Source: Bacillota bacterium | GTDB taxonomy: Bacteria > Bacillota > Sulfobacillia > Sulfobacillales > Sulfobacillaceae | Assembly: GCA_023381095.1 (NCBI GenBank) | Contig: JAMCTO010000157.1 | Span: 1 to 6,136 of the forward strand | Direction of reading: 5' to 3' | Length of the DNA: 6,136 bases | Shown: one piece after another, positions 1 through 6,018 of the stretch | Position numbering within the stretch: position 1 is the stretch's first letter | How the letters are laid out: each line of letters begins with the position of its first letter | Notes under the pieces: generated by a model | What the model was told of the DNA's origin: nothing | The model's database searches: none | What the model saw: the letters and a program-made list of their open reading frames with translations, nothing else | Made by a program: the position numbers and the translations under genes

Positions 1-1286
1 CGATGCGGGTGATAGGCTTGGTGCATTGCCGCTGCGGGAGACATTTTGTGTAACAACGCAGCGTCAATCGCATTAATCAGGATTTGGTTGGAAAATTGAC
101 TCCACCAGGCGGGCTTCTCTTCGGGCTTAGCATCTGATAAGGCCGCTAAGGCAGTGGCCTGCGCCGGATGGGCGGATAAATACGAGGTCATGAGATCTTT
201 GGCACTTTTCCGCACAGGCAGATATCCCTGGCTATGCTCCGCCCAAAGAACCGTACCCTGCGTCGAGGTAAGAAATTTCACAAATTCCCAGGCTGCCAAT
301 TGTTGTGCGGGAGTGGCTTTGCTGAAAATGCCCAGATACCCACCGAAGAGCGCCGTAGCTGATGTCAAGTCAGACGGCATGGGCGCAGTGCCAATGGTGA
401 AGCGGCCCGCGGCAGCTTGCTTAAGATAAGGTGACGCTGCACTGGTTGCCTCCAGAATCAATGAACTGCCATTGCCGAACAATGTGTCGGAAGCATATCC
501 AGACGTCAGAACCGCCGCGTTATGATTGACCATATTGGTCCATAATGTCAGCGCCTTTACAGCGGGGCCGTTGGGAGCAAAAGCTGCCGCATTGGGTTGG
601 CCTTTGGGTCCAACGAAATGCCCACCAGCTTCATAAAAAAATGCTAAAAAGGGATAACTGTGCACAAGAGTAATGGCGAATGCCTTGCGGCCATTCGTCG
701 ATAGCTTCAACGCGTCGTTGTAGAATCCGGTCCAAGTTGTCGGAAAATGGGTGATGCCTGCTGCCTGAAATGCCGTCTTGTTATAAAACATGATATTTGC
801 ACTTAAGTTAAATGGCATCAAATATTGGGTGCCGTCCGGCCACTTCCCCCCATTAAGCATGGAGGGATAAAAGTCATTCAGTTGAGCCGACGACAGTCCT
901 TGTGGTCCGCGAATGAAAGTGGACAACGGAACCAAGGCGTGACTGGAAATGAATCCGGTAGCCCAGGGGGGATTCATTTCGGACACGGTTGGGGGATCGC
1001 CCGCTACTATCGCAGAGAATAATTTGGGACGTAACGCGGCATCATTAGACACCACCACATCTTGTACAGTGACGTTAGGGTGTAGTTTATGAAAGGCGTT
1101 AATCTCAGCGGTCACGACAGGTTGATAGGGCCCGGTCATTTCATTCCAAAATGTGATTGTCACGGGTCCTTTGAGTGAGGTGGGCGCGGATGCCTTGGGT
1201 GTTGCTTGACCGCATCCTGCTAATAACAGACTGCCAACGGATACAAGGGCCATTGCCCCACTTAAGGTACGGGTAGTAGTGTGCAT
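1..1286 (-). CDS. ABC transporter solute-binding lipoprotein, UgpB/MalE class (3' end cut by window)
   Basis: Extracellular solute-binding protein of a CUT1-type (sugar/glycerophosphate) importer, tethered to the outer face of the membrane. The frame is open for 428 codons from ATG at 1286 to the window edge. Related proteins are usually about 420-440 residues, so probably only a few C-terminal residues are missing. Residues 1-24 form a lipoprotein signal (basic MHTTTR, hydrophobic stretch, lipobox LLAGC) with Cys25 as the lipidation site. Family hallmarks follow: ITFWNEMTGPY near residue 44, the FHKLHPNVTV segment near 65, LMPFNLSANIMFYNK at 156-170 with FQAAGI just after, the glycine loop FGGYLGIFSK at 314-323, AAWEFVKFLTS at 331-341 and GYLPVRKSA at 354-362. 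A strong AGGAGG (1301-1296) lies 9 bases upstream of the ATG. The gene follows the second permease by 64 bases. Class assignment is firm; the ligand cannot be read from sequence and could be a sugar, an oligosaccharide or a glycerophosphate compound. Confidence 0.93.
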   Translation of the reverse strand, partial: MHTTTRTLSGAMALVSVGSLLLAGCGQATPKASAPTSLKGPVTITFWNEMTGPYQPVVTAEINAFHKLHPNVTVQDVVVSNDAALRPKLFSAIVAGDPPTVSEMNPPWATGFISSHALVPLSTFIRGPQGLSSAQLNDFYPSMLNGGKWPDGTQYLMPFNLSANIMFYNKTAFQAAGITHFPTTWTGFYNDALKLSTNGRKAFAITLVHSYPFLAFFYEAGGHFVGPKGQPNAAAFAPNGPAVKALTLWTNMVNHNAAVLTSGYASDTLFGNGSSLILEATSAASPYLKQAAAGRFTIGTAPMPSDLTSATALFGGYLGIFSKATPAQQLAAWEFVKFLTSTQGTVLWAEHSQGYLPVRKSAKDLMTSYLSAHPAQATALAALSDAKPEEKPAWWSQFSNQILINAIDAALLHKMSPAAAMHQAYHPH

Positions 1287-1295
1287 AAATCGTCT

Positions 1296-1301
1296 CCTCC
1301 T
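1296..1301 (-). promoter_or_regulatory. Strong ribosome binding site of the binding-protein gene
   Basis: Perfect AGGAGG (within AAAGGAGGA) 9 bases before ATG 1286. This fixes the start of the lipoprotein so that its signal peptide begins with MHTTTR. It is at least as strong as any other site in the cluster, in line with the usual need for more binding protein than permease. Confidence 0.85.
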
Positions 1302-1350
1302 TTTGCTATTTGACTACTGTAAGGATCAGCCATCATGCAATGGCGTGCCA

Positions 1351-2169
1351 TCAACCCTTCAATCCGGTTCGAGCGATGGCATCGGTAATCTGTTTTTGCG
1401 CGACGAAATACAGCACTAACACCGGTAACGTGACAAAACCGGCTGCCGCTGCGACGACGGTCCAATCGGTCCCATTGGCTGTTTGAACAAAATTTGCAAG
1501 ACCGACTTGGATCGGTTCACGGTTGGCTGTGGTCGTGACGACCAACGGCCATAAAAATGCATTCCAACTCAACAGGAACAGATAGATTCCCACCGTTGCG
1601 AGCGCGGCGCGAATATTAGGCACGACGATACGCCACAAGTACCCCCAGTCCGATGCGCCGTCAATGTTGGCAGCATCGCGTATCTCAACGGGCAAGGAGC
1701 GCATAAATTGCCGTAAAAAGAAGATGGCAAATCCGCTGGCGGCGAAGGGAATAATTTGCGCGGTATAGGTGTTAATCCAATCGAACTGCCGGATTATTAA
1801 GTAATCCGGAACAAGAATCGCTTCAAATGGCACCATCATGGTTCCTAGAACTCCGGCAAATACCCATTCGCGCCCGCGCCATGCCAGAAAAGTGAAGGCA
1901 AAAGCGGCTAAGGTCGAGGTAAACAATGCTAACAACACCGTTGTGATGGAAATAAGCATAGAATTGCCAAAAAACCGGAGCCACGGCGCTAATTTCCAGG
2001 CGGCAAGATAATTTTGCCAATCACCGTGAGGAATTAAGCCCGCAGGAAATTGAAACGCAGACTGCAGGGTTTCCAACGATGTGGAAAAAATCCACCAAAT
2101 TGGGAAGATGGTCAGTCCGACGACTACGATCAGAATCCCATATTTTACGGTCTGACTGAGTGTCCGCAT
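1351..2169 (-). CDS. ABC transporter permease, MalG/UgpE class
   Basis: Inner-membrane subunit of the importer, 272 residues, the usual length for this class, with about six hydrophobic segments (roughly residues 10-30, 68-93, 102-125, 136-155, 186-210 and 236-257). The cytoplasmic EAA loop that docks on the ATPase is at 165-184 (DAANIDGASDW, then IVVP). The first residue is Asp rather than the usual Glu, and the conserved Gly171 and Pro184 are present. The C-terminus AIARTGLKG is typical of MalG/UgpE-like partners. ATG 2169 is supported by AAAGGAGA 7 bases upstream, which overlaps the stop codon of the preceding permease, so translation of the two permeases is probably coupled. It forms a heterodimeric channel with the product of 2182-3084. 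CUT1 membership is secure; substrate specificity is not visible here. Confidence 0.94.
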   Translation of the reverse strand: MRTLSQTVKYGILIVVVGLTIFPIWWIFSTSLETLQSAFQFPAGLIPHGDWQNYLAAWKLAPWLRFFGNSMLISITTVLLALFTSTLAAFAFTFLAWRGREWVFAGVLGTMMVPFEAILVPDYLIIRQFDWINTYTAQIIPFAASGFAIFFLRQFMRSLPVEIRDAANIDGASDWGYLWRIVVPNIRAALATVGIYLFLLSWNAFLWPLVVTTTANREPIQVGLANFVQTANGTDWTVVAAAAGFVTLPVLVLYFVAQKQITDAIARTGLKG

Positions 2170-2175
2170 CTCGTG

Positions 2176-2183
2176 TCTCCTTT
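2176..2183 (-). promoter_or_regulatory. Ribosome binding site overlapping the upstream stop codon
   Basis: AAAGGAGA sits 7 bases from ATG 2169, and its first two bases belong to the TAA stop (2184-2182) of the upstream permease. The overlap suggests translational coupling, which would help give the 1:1 ratio expected for a heterodimeric channel. Confidence 0.7.
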
Positions 2184-3084
2184 AGTCTCCATAATTAATC
2201 GCGCGACGGCTAACGAGAAATTGGAGGGCAGTGATGCCCGCGACCACGATGAATAGCAGTACGCCGGTTGCCAAACTAGTACCAAAATGAAAGTACTGAA
2301 AAGCATCTTCATACACTAAATAGGTCAATGTGGTCGTGGCGCCTAAAGGGCCCCCGCGAGTCAATTCAAAGATCTGTGTAAAACTTTGAAAGACGCCGAT
2401 GGTATTGACGATGATCACAAAGAGCGTAGTGGGACTTAACAAGGGCCACGTAATCCGCCGAAAGCGCATCCAGGGAGACGCGCCGTCAATAAGGGCCGCC
2501 TCGCCTAGCTCGGGAGAGACCGTGGTCAGGCCGGCTAGGAACAATAGGGTCGTGAAACCTAGGGAATACCAAATAGTAAAGAGTATGATCGCCGGTAATG
2601 CCCATGTCGTGTTTTGCACCCAACTGGTCGACCCCGGGAGGCCCACCAATTGGAGCATACGATCCAGCAACCCCACCCCCGGCTGATAGATCCAAAGCCA
2701 AATCGTCGAAGAAGCGACGAGGGGCATCACATAGGGAATAAAGAGCAAGGTACGAAATAGCCCCTTGCCAGCGATTTCCTGGTATAAAATTAAGGCTAGC
2801 ATGATGGCCAGCGCGGTACCAACACCCACGACACCCAGCGCAAAGAGAATAGTATTGACTAACGACTGCCAAAACAGTGACGAGCTCATTACCAACTGGT
2901 ATTCATGCCATCCCACCCAGACAGGGTTTTGCCCAAAATTCCAATGGAACAGACTGAATATGAATCCCATAATTAAGGGCAATACCCAAAAGATTCCGAG
3001 GACGATCAGCGCCGGGATAATGAATAACGCAACTTTAACCCCGTTGAAAGTCTGCAGTGTGTGGCGGTCTTTTATCAGGGTCAT
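2182..3084 (-). CDS. ABC transporter permease, MalF/UgpA class
   Basis: Inner-membrane partner of the permease at 1351-2169. From ATG 3084 it is 300 residues, normal for a UgpA-type permease and shorter than enteric MalF, which carries an extra periplasmic domain. About six hydrophobic segments are visible (roughly 17-43, 74-100, 110-133, 160-186, 219-240 and 268-290). The EAA loop is canonical at 195-214 (EAALIDGASPW, then ITWP), with Gly201 and Pro214. FIPYVMPLVASSTIW near 115-129 and the FELTRGGPLGATTTL segment near 239-253 are also typical. A TTG at 3099 would add five residues, but it lies upstream of the GGAGG motif, so ATG 3084 is chosen. It stops 12 bases before the next permease. The family is clear; the transported compound is not. 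Confidence 0.94.
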   Translation of the reverse strand: MTLIKDRHTLQTFNGVKVALFIIPALIVLGIFWVLPLIMGFIFSLFHWNFGQNPVWVGWHEYQLVMSSSLFWQSLVNTILFALGVVGVGTALAIMLALILYQEIAGKGLFRTLLFIPYVMPLVASSTIWLWIYQPGVGLLDRMLQLVGLPGSTSWVQNTTWALPAIILFTIWYSLGFTTLLFLAGLTTVSPELGEAALIDGASPWMRFRRITWPLLSPTTLFVIIVNTIGVFQSFTQIFELTRGGPLGATTTLTYLVYEDAFQYFHFGTSLATGVLLFIVVAGITALQFLVSRRAINYGD

Positions 3085-3089
3085 CGCAA

Positions 3090-3094
3090 CCTCC
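3090..3094 (-). promoter_or_regulatory. Ribosome binding site that decides the start of the first permease
   Basis: GGAGG lies 5 bases before ATG 3084. The alternative TTG start at 3099-3097 lies on the far side of this motif and would turn it into coding sequence, with no comparable site of its own. Confidence 0.75.
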
Positions 3095-3097
3095 CCC

Positions 3098-3131
3098 AAT
3101 CCAGAAGGATTCCCTCAGCGGTTTCACACCG
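3098..3131 (-). other. Two small stem-loops in the enzyme-permease gap
   Basis: In the 68-base gap between the enzyme and the first permease, the minus strand carries CGGT-GTGAA-ACCG (3131-3119) and AATCC-TTCT-GGATT (3111-3098). The second ends a few bases before the permease ribosome binding site. Neither has a T-tract, so they are not intrinsic terminators. They could affect mRNA stability or access to the start site. The stems are only 4-5 bp, so chance is possible. Confidence 0.3.
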
Positions 3132-3152
3132 ATGGGTCTCTGGGTTCCCGAA

Positions 3153-5012
3153 TCATTTCAGAATGCGCCCCTCAGCGTTCGAAGGCGGTAAAACTCCCAA
3201 CAGAGCAGACACGGTGGGAGCCACATCGACCAATCGAACTCCGCGTTGGTGAGTCAACGGGTGCGAGTGGAATTCTTTCGCTCGCAAGCATAAGATCGCC
3301 TCTTCAGTGCCTCGCCCTAATTTCCGGGAAGGCAACCCGCACCCGTGCGCACTTTGGAATTTTGACGCAATAAATTGCCCTTCTCCATAATCTGCAGTCG
3401 CTACGAGATCGCGCGTCATAGGCAATAGTACGGTTCCATCCGTAGTCAACGGGAACCAATTGATATCGCCGGTATAACCTGCTTCCATGAAATAGAGGAC
3501 ATCTCCAGCTCGGGGGCCCCATTGCCCAAATCCCACCCCATCTTCAATGGGGATTGCGAGTTGTACAGGATGTTGCCCGGTTTCAGGGTCGGTCAATGCG
3601 GTTAATGTTTGAATCAATCGTTGCTGCACCATCTCGTACTCTTGAGGAGTGACCACGCCTTGCGGATCGCGGCCTTTGAGGTTGATGTGAATATGCCCCA
3701 GACACGGTCCCGCGTAAGCGATGGTGTGGTCCCAATCCACCTCCACCGGATCGCGGCTTTTCAGGGTGATAAAACCTTCTTGTACTAACAGGTTGCGATG
3801 ACCCTGATAAAAGACCTGGGCAATATGCCCATGATCTGAGACGACCACCAAAATGTCCTCGGGTCCTAAGACATTTAATATGCTTCCGACCATTGCGTCT
3901 GCAGCCTGATAAGCCGCTTGAAACAGTGATTCGAAATGCGGTGCACGGTCCGGTTCGTACCATGGGGAGAGGGGATCAATCTGTCCCCAAAATAAGTGCT
4001 CGAGATGGTCGAGGAAATGCCACTTGATAAAAATGGCTTCGGCGCGATTATGGGTTAGCAAGTATTGGGCCGCTTGCACCAGCCATTGGCCTTTATAGAT
4101 CCCTTCTTCAAGAAAAATCTCATCATTGACCCAGCCGCGCTCATACCCTCGCCCGCCCGAATTTTCGAGCATAGGTCCCACGGCACCAATTAATTCACGT
4201 CCCACGGCATCGGGCTCGCTAACCCCATCCGTGGGCATTACTTGCGAAATATATAACGAGACGTCAGGAAGGGTGGAGTCCGTGTGTAGTGCTGATAGCA
4301 ATACGCGAAAAAATCCTATCCGTAGCGATCCTTGCACCAAAAACTTCCCTTGGAACCAAGGGGAAAAGTGATTGATCTCGCAGACATGGTCGAATGGTTC
4401 CACCACATTGTCCACACTCTGAATGCGTATGCGGGGGCCGGCGTTTGACTGTTCCAACGTCACCGCGATTGCGGGACCGTATCCATGGGCATCCCATTCG
4501 GGCACCAGGTGGATAATATCATGGGGCATCTTCAAGGGGTCGGCCTCGCGCAGGGTGGACCGGAAACCATCGGTCGCGAAGCAGGAACTGGCGCGCAATT
4601 CAAAGCGCGAGTGACTGGCTGGGGAACCTTCTCCCGCAATTGTGATTCCAGGGCTCCTCGGTGGCCACGATCCCGGAAAATTAATCGTAGCGGTACGGTA
4701 CCCTTGACGTCCTAAGCTCTCCCACAGCGTTTCTGCCAGAAGTTGGTTCGAAGAAAAGGCTGCATGCTTGACGTTTAAGGGCTCCCCCGGTTCGTGAATC
4801 TCAAAATCGACGATGCCATGGGTGCCGGGGTACGCTCCCGTAGAGATGCACGCCCAATTGATGGGGGTGACGCCGGGGAAGCTGGATAAGGCTCGCGTAT
4901 AATACCCGTCATCCATGAGCTGTTTAAAATGTGGTAAGAGCCCTTGCGTGACATATTCTTCAACAAGGGTGGGAACAGCACCGTCGAGACCGAGAAGCAC
5001 GACTTTACGCAT
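3153..5012 (-). CDS. Alkaline phosphatase superfamily phosphohydrolase/phosphodiesterase (COG3379-like)
   Basis: Predicted two-metal phosphate-ester hydrolase, 619 residues, cytoplasmic because it has neither signal peptide nor membrane segment. The complete metal/nucleophile set of the type I phosphodiesterase/nucleotide pyrophosphatase fold can be placed in order: Asp10 in LLGLDGA, nucleophile Thr49 in GVTPINW, Asp335 and His339 in the DxxxH of FLDHLEHLFW, Asp393-His394 in VVSDHGH, and His556 in QSAHGCG. Family signatures include TGAYPGTHGIVDFE (58-71), AYAGPCLGHIHINLKGRDP (432-450), EYEMVQQRL, DPETG (475-479) and the closing VDVAPTVSALLGV (595-607). This pattern matches the long cytoplasmic AlkP-superfamily group called phosphohydrolase/phosphomutase (COG3379), most of whose substrates are unknown. 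ATG 5012 has AGGAGG 8 bases upstream. It lies between regulator and transporter genes, suggesting it processes the imported solute. Phosphodiester, phosphomonoester, pyrophosphate or phosphotransfer chemistry cannot be told apart here. Confidence 0.9.
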   Translation of the reverse strand: MRKVVLLGLDGAVPTLVEEYVTQGLLPHFKQLMDDGYYTRALSSFPGVTPINWACISTGAYPGTHGIVDFEIHEPGEPLNVKHAAFSSNQLLAETLWESLGRQGYRTATINFPGSWPPRSPGITIAGEGSPASHSRFELRASSCFATDGFRSTLREADPLKMPHDIIHLVPEWDAHGYGPAIAVTLEQSNAGPRIRIQSVDNVVEPFDHVCEINHFSPWFQGKFLVQGSLRIGFFRVLLSALHTDSTLPDVSLYISQVMPTDGVSEPDAVGRELIGAVGPMLENSGGRGYERGWVNDEIFLEEGIYKGQWLVQAAQYLLTHNRAEAIFIKWHFLDHLEHLFWGQIDPLSPWYEPDRAPHFESLFQAAYQAADAMVGSILNVLGPEDILVVVSDHGHIAQVFYQGHRNLLVQEGFITLKSRDPVEVDWDHTIAYAGPCLGHIHINLKGRDPQGVVTPQEYEMVQQRLIQTLTALTDPETGQHPVQLAIPIEDGVGFGQWGPRAGDVLYFMEAGYTGDINWFPLTTDGTVLLPMTRDLVATADYGEGQFIASKFQSAHGCGLPSRKLGRGTEEAILCLRAKEFHSHPLTHQRGVRLVDVAPTVSALLGVLPPSNAEGRILK

Positions 5013-5098
5013 GAGAGATCCCTCCTAGATAAGTGTTTTGAACTGACAACAGTAGTTACTGGCCAATTTAGGGTGCGAACCACCTGAACGCGATGACA
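5013..5098 (-). other. Regulator-enzyme spacer, no convincing terminator or promoter
   Basis: The 86-base gap contains a weak hairpin (GGTG-GTTCG-CACC, 5084-5072) not followed by a T-tract. It also has the motif AACTACTGTT (5057-5048, minus strand), whose core ACTACTGT recurs upstream of the binding-protein gene. A TTGTCA hexamer resembles a -35 box but has no -10 box at proper spacing. The lack of a terminator supports read-through from regulator to enzyme. Confidence 0.4.
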
Positions 5099-5812
5099 CT
5101 ACGGCATGTTATCAATGCGACGTAAAACGGTATAGGTGACAAATCCCTCCCGGTAATACCCGAGACTATAGACCACTGGACATTTGTTTTCGGCATAGGC
5201 GGTCTGTTCAATTTGAAGGACTGGAGCCCCAAATGAAATAGCCAAGGCCTGACTGACTTCTGGGGATGCCCCTGCTACACTGATGGTGGTCATGGCGTAG
5301 GCCAAAGACAGGTTGTATGCTTCCTGTAAAAATTTCGACAAGGTTTCGCCGTCAAATTTTTGAATCGTCACATCGTCAGGCGCTAAAGAGAGAAAGTCAA
5401 TTAAATAAATAGCCGGTGTGCCATTAGCGGTCACCGTGCGAACGATGCGTTTTACGGAACCGTGCGCCTCGATCCCCATGGCCTGTCGGATTTTAGCGGT
5501 TATCGGGACATCGTCAATCTGCACGTTGGTCACAGCTGGAGAGAACCCGTTGCGTCTCACAATTTCAAATACACTGAGTAACGAGTCAATAGGAGGGTAC
5601 GTCACTGGCGGTTTAGAAACATAACTACCTATCCCGTGTCGACGCACGACATAGCCCTCGGTTTCTAGCCGGGTTAAGGCGGACCGGACCGTCGGCCGAC
5701 TGACATCCCATAAACGCGCCAATTGCTCTTCTGAGGGCAAGCGATCTCCTTCATGGGAGATGTAAACAAGATCGCGGAGTTTTTTTAGAGTGATCTCCGT
5801 CCTGCTTAGCAT
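5099..5812 (-). CDS. GntR-family transcriptional regulator, HutC/UTRA subfamily
   Basis: DNA-binding regulator of 237 residues, the usual size for the HutC group. An N-terminal winged helix-turn-helix spans about residues 6-67, with the family core DRLPSEEQLARLWDVSRPTV (23-42), recognition-helix region SRPTVRSALTRLETEGYV and the wing RRHGIGSYV. A UTRA ligand-binding domain follows (about 88-232): the VKRIVRTVTANGTPAIYLIDF strand pair (120-140) and the closing YSLGYYREGFVTYTVLRR (215-232). UTRA domains bind small ligands such as sugar phosphates, histidine intermediates or phosphonate-related compounds. ATG 5812 lies 7 bases from GGAGG; the adjacent GTG 5815 would be only 4 bases away and adds one residue. 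As first gene of the cluster it probably controls its own promoter and the transporter/enzyme genes, most likely as a repressor relieved by the imported compound or its product. That control is inferred, not shown. Confidence 0.93.
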   Translation of the reverse strand: MLSRTEITLKKLRDLVYISHEGDRLPSEEQLARLWDVSRPTVRSALTRLETEGYVVRRHGIGSYVSKPPVTYPPIDSLLSVFEIVRRNGFSPAVTNVQIDDVPITAKIRQAMGIEAHGSVKRIVRTVTANGTPAIYLIDFLSLAPDDVTIQKFDGETLSKFLQEAYNLSLAYAMTTISVAGASPEVSQALAISFGAPVLQIEQTAYAENKCPVVYSLGYYREGFVTYTVLRRIDNMP

Positions 5813-5819
5813 CACAAAA

Positions 5820-5824
5820 CCTCC
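5820..5824 (-). promoter_or_regulatory. Ribosome binding site of the regulator gene
   Basis: GGAGG lies 7 bases before ATG 5812 and 4 bases before GTG 5815. The spacing favours the ATG, although the two codons are adjacent and initiation could occur at both. Confidence 0.7.
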
Positions 5825-5832
5825 CCATAGTT

Positions 5833-5870
5833 GTCATACGTCTTACGATTGAACTATCCGACTATTCGAC
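5833..5870. promoter_or_regulatory. Candidate operator region upstream of the regulator
   Basis: Three overlapping or adjacent structures lie directly in front of the regulator. At 5833-5846 there is an imperfect 14-base palindrome (minus strand GTAAGACGTATGAC, 10 of 14 symmetric, ACGT core). At 5851-5867 there is an interrupted palindrome GAACTATCCGACTATTC with GAA/TTC arms. At 5855-5870 there is a tandem 8-base repeat, TATCCGAC then TATTCGAC. GntR-family proteins bind short palindromes and often regulate themselves, so this is the best place for such a site. No match to the HutC-type GTnTAnAC consensus was found, so the assignment is tentative. Confidence 0.35.
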
Positions 5871-5878
5871 ACGGACAC

Positions 5879-5911
5879 CTTATATTCCTTCTGGCCCACA
5901 TCAGTTATCAA
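5879..5911 (-). promoter_or_regulatory. Weak promoter candidate for the cluster
   Basis: The minus strand carries TTGATA (5911-5906), similar to a -35 box, and TATAAG (5884-5879) or AATATA (5886-5881), similar to a -10 box. The spacers are 21 or 19 bases, longer than the usual 16-18, so the promoter is weak, activator-dependent or misplaced. An A/T-rich run at 5911-5920 lies just upstream of the -35 candidate. The position, 67-100 bases before the regulator start, fits a cluster promoter. Confidence 0.25.
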
Positions 5912-5920
5912 AACTTTTTT

Positions 5921-5952
5921 TGCAGGTGGGATAAAAAGCATGCAGGAAGGAT
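5921..5952 (+). repeat. Short imperfect direct repeat, 20-base period
   Basis: TGCAGGTGGGAT (5921-5932) recurs as TGCAGGAAGGAT (5941-5952), 10 of 12 bases identical and starting exactly 20 bases apart; a further TGCAG starts at 5952. Two copies about two helical turns apart could be binding sites on one face of DNA. Two partial copies are too few to call it a defined element. Confidence 0.3.
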
Positions 5953-6018
5953 GCAGTGATTGTCGGTATGGCACTGCCCGTAGTGTGTGCCAAGAATTTG
6001 TAGAATGGGCAGTCTTCC

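Noticed and set aside
154..429. Plus-strand open frame of 91 codons
   Set aside because: It is antisense to the binding-protein gene, whose 428-codon frame carries a lipobox and family motifs. It has no ribosome binding site.
2486..2872. Minus-strand open frame of 128 codons inside the first permease
   Set aside because: It overlaps the permease in another frame on the same strand; its composition is low in membrane-type residues and it matches no family.
3085..3099. Upstream TTG start adding five residues to the first permease
   Set aside because: The GGAGG ribosome binding site lies between this TTG and ATG 3084 at ideal spacing from the ATG, so the TTG would make the site coding.
2765..3373. 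Plus-strand open frame of 202 codons
   Set aside because: It runs antisense across the first permease and the end of the enzyme gene, both with clear family motifs. Its translation is rich in Cys, Pro, Arg and Ser, typical of a shadow frame, and it shows no known domain.
2182..5012. Naming the genes ugpA/ugpE/ugpB or nucleotide pyrophosphatase
   Set aside because: CUT1 permeases and binding proteins for many sugars share these motifs, and the enzyme family has mixed activities; specific symbols would claim a substrate the sequence does not show.
5072..5084. GGTG-GTTCG-CACC hairpin as a terminator after the regulator
   Set aside because: A 4-bp stem with no following T-run cannot be called a terminator.
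5970..5991. GGCAC/GTGCC hairpin as a terminator
   Set aside because: The stem is only 5 bp with a 12-base loop and no T-tract follows on either strand.
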